Part shown: piece by piece, positions 61,795 through 64,000 of the stretch
How positions within the stretch are numbered: the stretch's first letter is position 1
How the letters are laid out: every line of letters begins with the position of its first letter
NCBI RefSeq assembly: GCF_000420425.1
Contig: NZ_ATUX01000009.1
Span: 1 to 64,000, forward strand
DNA from: Schaalia vaccimaxillae DSM 15804
Lineage (GTDB): Bacteria > Actinomycetota > Actinomycetes > Actinomycetales > Actinomycetaceae
Length of the DNA: 64,000 bases
Direction of reading: 5' to 3'
The notes under the pieces: generated by a model
Seen by the model: only the letters and a program-made list of their open reading frames with translations
What the model was told of the DNA's origin: nothing
The model's database searches: none
Position numbers and translations under genes: made by a program

Positions 61795-62388
61795 GTGGAA
61801 AAGAGCACTGAACAACTATTAAGTCTACTCAAGTCGTACCCTCTCATTCTGGGAATTGACTCAGAGGACAGTTTGGAAGCTGCTTTGCTTCACGAGGCAC
61901 CTGTCGTGCTTACTTTGGGTGGAACTGTTGGCGGGATCGCTGAAGATGTCGCGCGCCTCAAGTTGGCTGGGAAATATGTCATTGTGGATATTGATTTAAT
62001 TGATGGGTTAGCCTCGAGGCCATCCGCTGTGGATTTTCTCATGCGGCAAAATGGCTTTGATTCTGTGCTGAGCACTAAATCAACACTCCTAAAATATGCG
62101 TCAAATTTTAATGTCACGACAATACATCGCATGTTTGTAGTGGACTCTGCTGCTTTTCGTTCCACCGAAGGGCAGTGGCAAAATAGTGGTGCAGATCTTA
62201 TAAATATCCAGCCAGGTTGGCCTAAAGTGATTGATTGGATTCGTGGACGAAATATCGGTCCGATTATCGCCTCCGGGCTCGTGTGTGACTGGAAGTCAGT
62301 TACGGGATGCTTGGACGCGGGGGCAGTAGGATTTTGCACCACAGACAAGGAAATCTGGGCAGGAGCTTCTGCTTTCTGGAAAAGGTAA
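61795..62388 (+). CDS. glpP: GlpP-type glycerol-3-phosphate responsive antiterminator
   Basis: A 197-residue TIM-barrel regulator of the GlpP family. Hallmarks are GKYVIVDIDLIDGLASRP-type strand 3, SVLSTKSTLLKYASNFNVTTIHRMFVVDS, and the C-terminal GPIIASGLVCDWKSVTGCLDAGAVGFCTTDKEIW. In Bacillus subtilis GlpP binds glycerol-3-phosphate and stops early termination in glp leader RNAs. Here it is the last gene of an operon that starts behind a strong terminator. The start is GTG 61795 with AAGGGGGAG upstream. GlpP is mostly found in Firmicutes, so transfer from one is plausible. Confidence 0.9.
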   Translation: MEKSTEQLLSLLKSYPLILGIDSEDSLEAALLHEAPVVLTLGGTVGGIAEDVARLKLAGKYVIVDIDLIDGLASRPSAVDFLMRQNGFDSVLSTKSTLLKYASNFNVTTIHRMFVVDSAAFRSTEGQWQNSGADLINIQPGWPKVIDWIRGRNIGPIIASGLVCDWKSVTGCLDAGAVGFCTTDKEIWAGASAFWKR

Positions 62389-62480
62389 TTCCTGACCCCT
62401 TAGAACACATCGCTTGGCGTGATGGGTGGAATGTTCGTATTAGTTAGATCATCCGAAAATTAAGAACACTTTCTATCGAC

Positions 62481-62486
62481 TAGACT
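62481..62486 (+). promoter_or_regulatory. -10 box of leaderless rsmA transcript
   Basis: TAGACT ends 6 bases before GTG 62493. No ribosome site is present. The rsmA gene has its own promoter, so it is not part of the GlpP operon. Confidence 0.45.
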
Positions 62487-62492
62487 CTCCCC

Positions 62493-63530
62493 GTGACCCA
62501 ACGCCGAAATCGCCGTTCTTCCGCGCCTCAGCGCCGTACCGATCCGACATTGCCTTCAGGAGTACAACCATCGGATTCGGGTCTGCTTGGCCCCCTGGAG
62601 GTTCGGGCAATCGCCGAAGCTCTGGGGATCCGACCGACGAAGGTGCTGGGCCAAAACTTTGTCCATGACGCGGGTACAGTGCGCCGCATTGTGCGCGCCG
62701 GTGGAGTCGAAGCCGGCGACGAGGTTATTGAGGTGGGTCCGGGCCTTGGCTCGTTGACCCTGGCCCTCCTTGAGACTGGAGCTCGGGTGCGAGCTGTCGA
62801 GATTGACCCGCCTTTGGCTTCAGCTCTGCCGGAAACGATCCGTGCCCGCATGCCCGAGGCATCTGACCGCTTCCACGTGGTCAATCTGGACGCCACCAAG
62901 ATTTCAGGTGTTGAGGACTTCGGTGTTGACTGGCCTGCCCCCACCAAGCTCGTCGCCAACTTGCCGTACAACGTCGCAGTTCCCGTTCTTCTCGCCATGC
63001 TTGAGTCTTTGCCTTCGCTGACTGATGTCCTGGTGATGGTCCAGTCCGAGGTTGCTGATCGGCTTGCCGCAGGTCCCGGTTCGCGCACCTACGGGGTTCC
63101 GTCCGTCAAGGCTGCCTGGTATGGCGAGGTCGAACGTGCTGGCACAATTGGCCGGACGGTGTTTTGGCCTGTTCCCAACGTCGATTCTGCCCTCGTGCGT
63201 TTACGCCGTTCGGGTAGCTCGCGCGGCGATGGTGCGCTGCGCAGGGCCACCTTCGAAGTCTGCGATGTGGCTTTTGGTCAGCGTCGCAAAACGTTGCGCG
63301 CAGCCTTGAAAACGTGGGCTGGCACTGCTGAAGCCGCTGAGGCCCTTTTAGACCATGCTGGCGTCGATCACACCGCCAGGGGAGAAACCTTGAGTATTGA
63401 CGACTTTGTGCGCCTGGGACGCGGGGTCAATGAGCTGCGTGCCTCGGGGATACTCGCGCCACGGGTTGATCCGCGAACCGGCCAGTCCAGCGCTGCGGCT
63501 GGCACACTCCCTGGAGCTCGAGATGCGTGA
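62493..63530 (+). CDS. rsmA: 16S rRNA dimethyladenosine transferase RsmA (KsgA)
   Basis: Dimethylates A1518 and A1519 of 16S rRNA. The 345-residue enzyme has the substrate helix [22 protein letters not shown] motif [13 protein letters not shown] and the catalytic NLPY in [13 protein letters not shown]. The first 40 residues are a basic low-complexity extension. The C-terminus extends beyond the helical domain and overlaps the next gene by 8 bases. It stands in the conserved actinobacterial order before ispE. Start is GTG 62493, right behind a -10 box. Confidence 0.95.
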   Translation: MTQRRNRRSSAPQRRTDPTLPSGVQPSDSGLLGPLEVRAIAEALGIRPTKVLGQNFVHDAGTVRRIVRAGGVEAGDEVIEVGPGLGSLTLALLETGARVRAVEIDPPLASALPETIRARMPEASDRFHVVNLDATKISGVEDFGVDWPAPTKLVANLPYNVAVPVLLAMLESLPSLTDVLVMVQSEVADRLAAGPGSRTYGVPSVKAAWYGEVERAGTIGRTVFWPVPNVDSALVRLRRSGSSRGDGALRRATFEVCDVAFGQRRKTLRAALKTWAGTAEAAEALLDHAGVDHTARGETLSIDDFVRLGRGVNELRASGILAPRVDPRTGQSSAAAGTLPGARDA

Positions 63531-63954
63531 TGTCGTCGCCTCCGCACCCATCCTTGGTGTGGACGGGTCGACCAAGAAAGAGGTCGTCAGGGTACGCACC
63601 TCGCGAACCCCTGGCGTTCGGGTTTTTCTTTCGTCGATGAACGAGGGCGAGCCGCTCGCCCTCGTCACACAGGCCGTCAAAATAATGCAGCGCCTGGCAA
63701 TGGCAGGACCGTGGGCGCAAACAGCTGCCGGAGTGCACGTCGAGGTCGAGCAAGCCTACGAAGGGACTGGCCTTGCTGCAGACCTGATTCAGACCGTTGA
63801 GGCTGCGGACGCAGCGGCCGCCCTCGTAGCATGCAATGCACTGTGGAACCTCGCATTGCGTGAAGCCCAGCTTTTGGCGTTGGCTCAAACGCTTAACGAC
63901 CGAGTTGCGTCAGTTCTTTCCACCGTCCAAATCGAATCGAACGAGGCTCTTTAA
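63523..63954 (+). CDS. Degenerate IspE-like protein without catalytic motifs
   Basis: A 143-residue protein in the place where actinobacteria usually have ispE (CDP-methylerythritol kinase, about 300 residues). The N-terminal strand [19 protein letters not shown] aligns in layout with IspE but lacks the catalytic Lys-x-Asn. The helix [17 protein letters not shown] matches the IspE motif [12 protein letters not shown]-x-LW, but the preceding GGGS phosphate loop is gone (LIQTVEA). The whole C-terminal half of IspE is absent. It could be a decaying remnant or a protein with a new role. Start ATG 63523 has GGAG 6 bases upstream. The next gene overlaps its stop (TAATG). Confidence 0.7.
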   Translation: MRDVVASAPILGVDGSTKKEVVRVRTSRTPGVRVFLSSMNEGEPLALVTQAVKIMQRLAMAGPWAQTAAGVHVEVEQAYEGTGLAADLIQTVEAADAAAALVACNALWNLALREAQLLALAQTLNDRVASVLSTVQIESNEAL

Positions 63955-64000
63955 TGGCACACCTGCTCGGAACCCAATACGTGGCGGCAATGGCAGGCTC
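63954..64000 (+). CDS. Start of ABC-F family ATPase gene (partial)
   Basis: Only 15 codons are present, beginning MAHLLG and continuing to the window edge. The start resembles the usual MAHLLG opening of actinobacterial ABC-F proteins, which follow ispE in this gene order. The gene is translationally coupled to the preceding one. The identification rests on five or six residues and context, so it is tentative. Confidence 0.4.
   Translation, partial: MAHLLGTQYVAAMAG

Noticed and set aside
1-64000. tRNA, rRNA, insertion sequence or prophage genes
   Set aside because: None was found on reading the intergenic regions; no transposase or integrase motifs are present, even beside the two accessory segments.

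Overview
The window looks like the chromosome of a high-G+C Gram-positive bacterium, most likely a member of the Actinomycetaceae (Actinomyces, Schaalia or a relative). The evidence is gene content: an RpfB-type resuscitation factor next to tatD and rsmA, a DUF6350 membrane protein before purN-purH, a BioQ-type TetR regulator beside bioY, PspC proteins beside a LuxR-type two-component system, and frequent GTG starts with a -10 hexamer only 6-7 nt upstream. Genus and species cannot be settled from the sequence alone. No rRNA, tRNA, CRISPR array or insertion sequence was seen.

Layout. 0.3-1.2 kb: a small antitoxin-like protein and an FMN reductase. 1.4-5.1 kb: a Zn/Mn ABC importer (lipoprotein, ATPase, two permeases) behind an operator-rich promoter. 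5.2-8.6 kb: rsmI, pncA, metG. 8.8-13.2 kb: a PspC membrane protein and partner, divergent from a PspC-histidine kinase/response regulator pair. 13.3-22.0 kb: DUF1846 protein, pcrA-type helicase, DUF6350, purN, and purH behind a ZTP (pfl) riboswitch. 22.2-25.9 kb: a strongly asymmetric heterodimeric ABC exporter. 26.0-27.3 kb: bioQ-bioY with two BioQ-type operators between them. 27.3-36.7 kb: a hypothetical protein, full-length guaA, then about 5.3 kb of accessory DNA (MerR-linked redox cluster plus decayed DNA), then a second guaA that lacks the glutaminase domain. 36.8-41.4 kb: rarA, a YjbR-like protein, an acyltransferase/hydrolase pair divergent from a second MerR regulator, and an MGMT-type DNA repair protein. 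41.6-51.1 kb: a giant MMPL protein with seven internal repeats, a GNAT, a MacB-like ABC protein, a DJ-1 protein and a nitroreductase; a 22-bp tandem repeat occurs twice here. 51.1-54.9 kb: tatD and two tandem G5/DUF348 cell-wall proteins.

The most unusual segment is 54.9-62.4 kb, a visibly A+T-richer six-gene cluster inserted between the Rpf-like genes and rsmA. It encodes an MFS transporter, an SDR dehydrogenase, an FGGY kinase, an FAD oxidase resembling alkyl-DHAP synthase, a BCCT transporter and a GlpP-type antiterminator. A strong intrinsic terminator sits about 30 bp before the first gene. This fits a catabolic operon controlled by GlpP-type antitermination on a substrate that cannot be named from sequence. 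The window ends with rsmA, a short protein that appears to be an IspE remnant without its catalytic motifs, and the first codons of an ABC-F-like gene.
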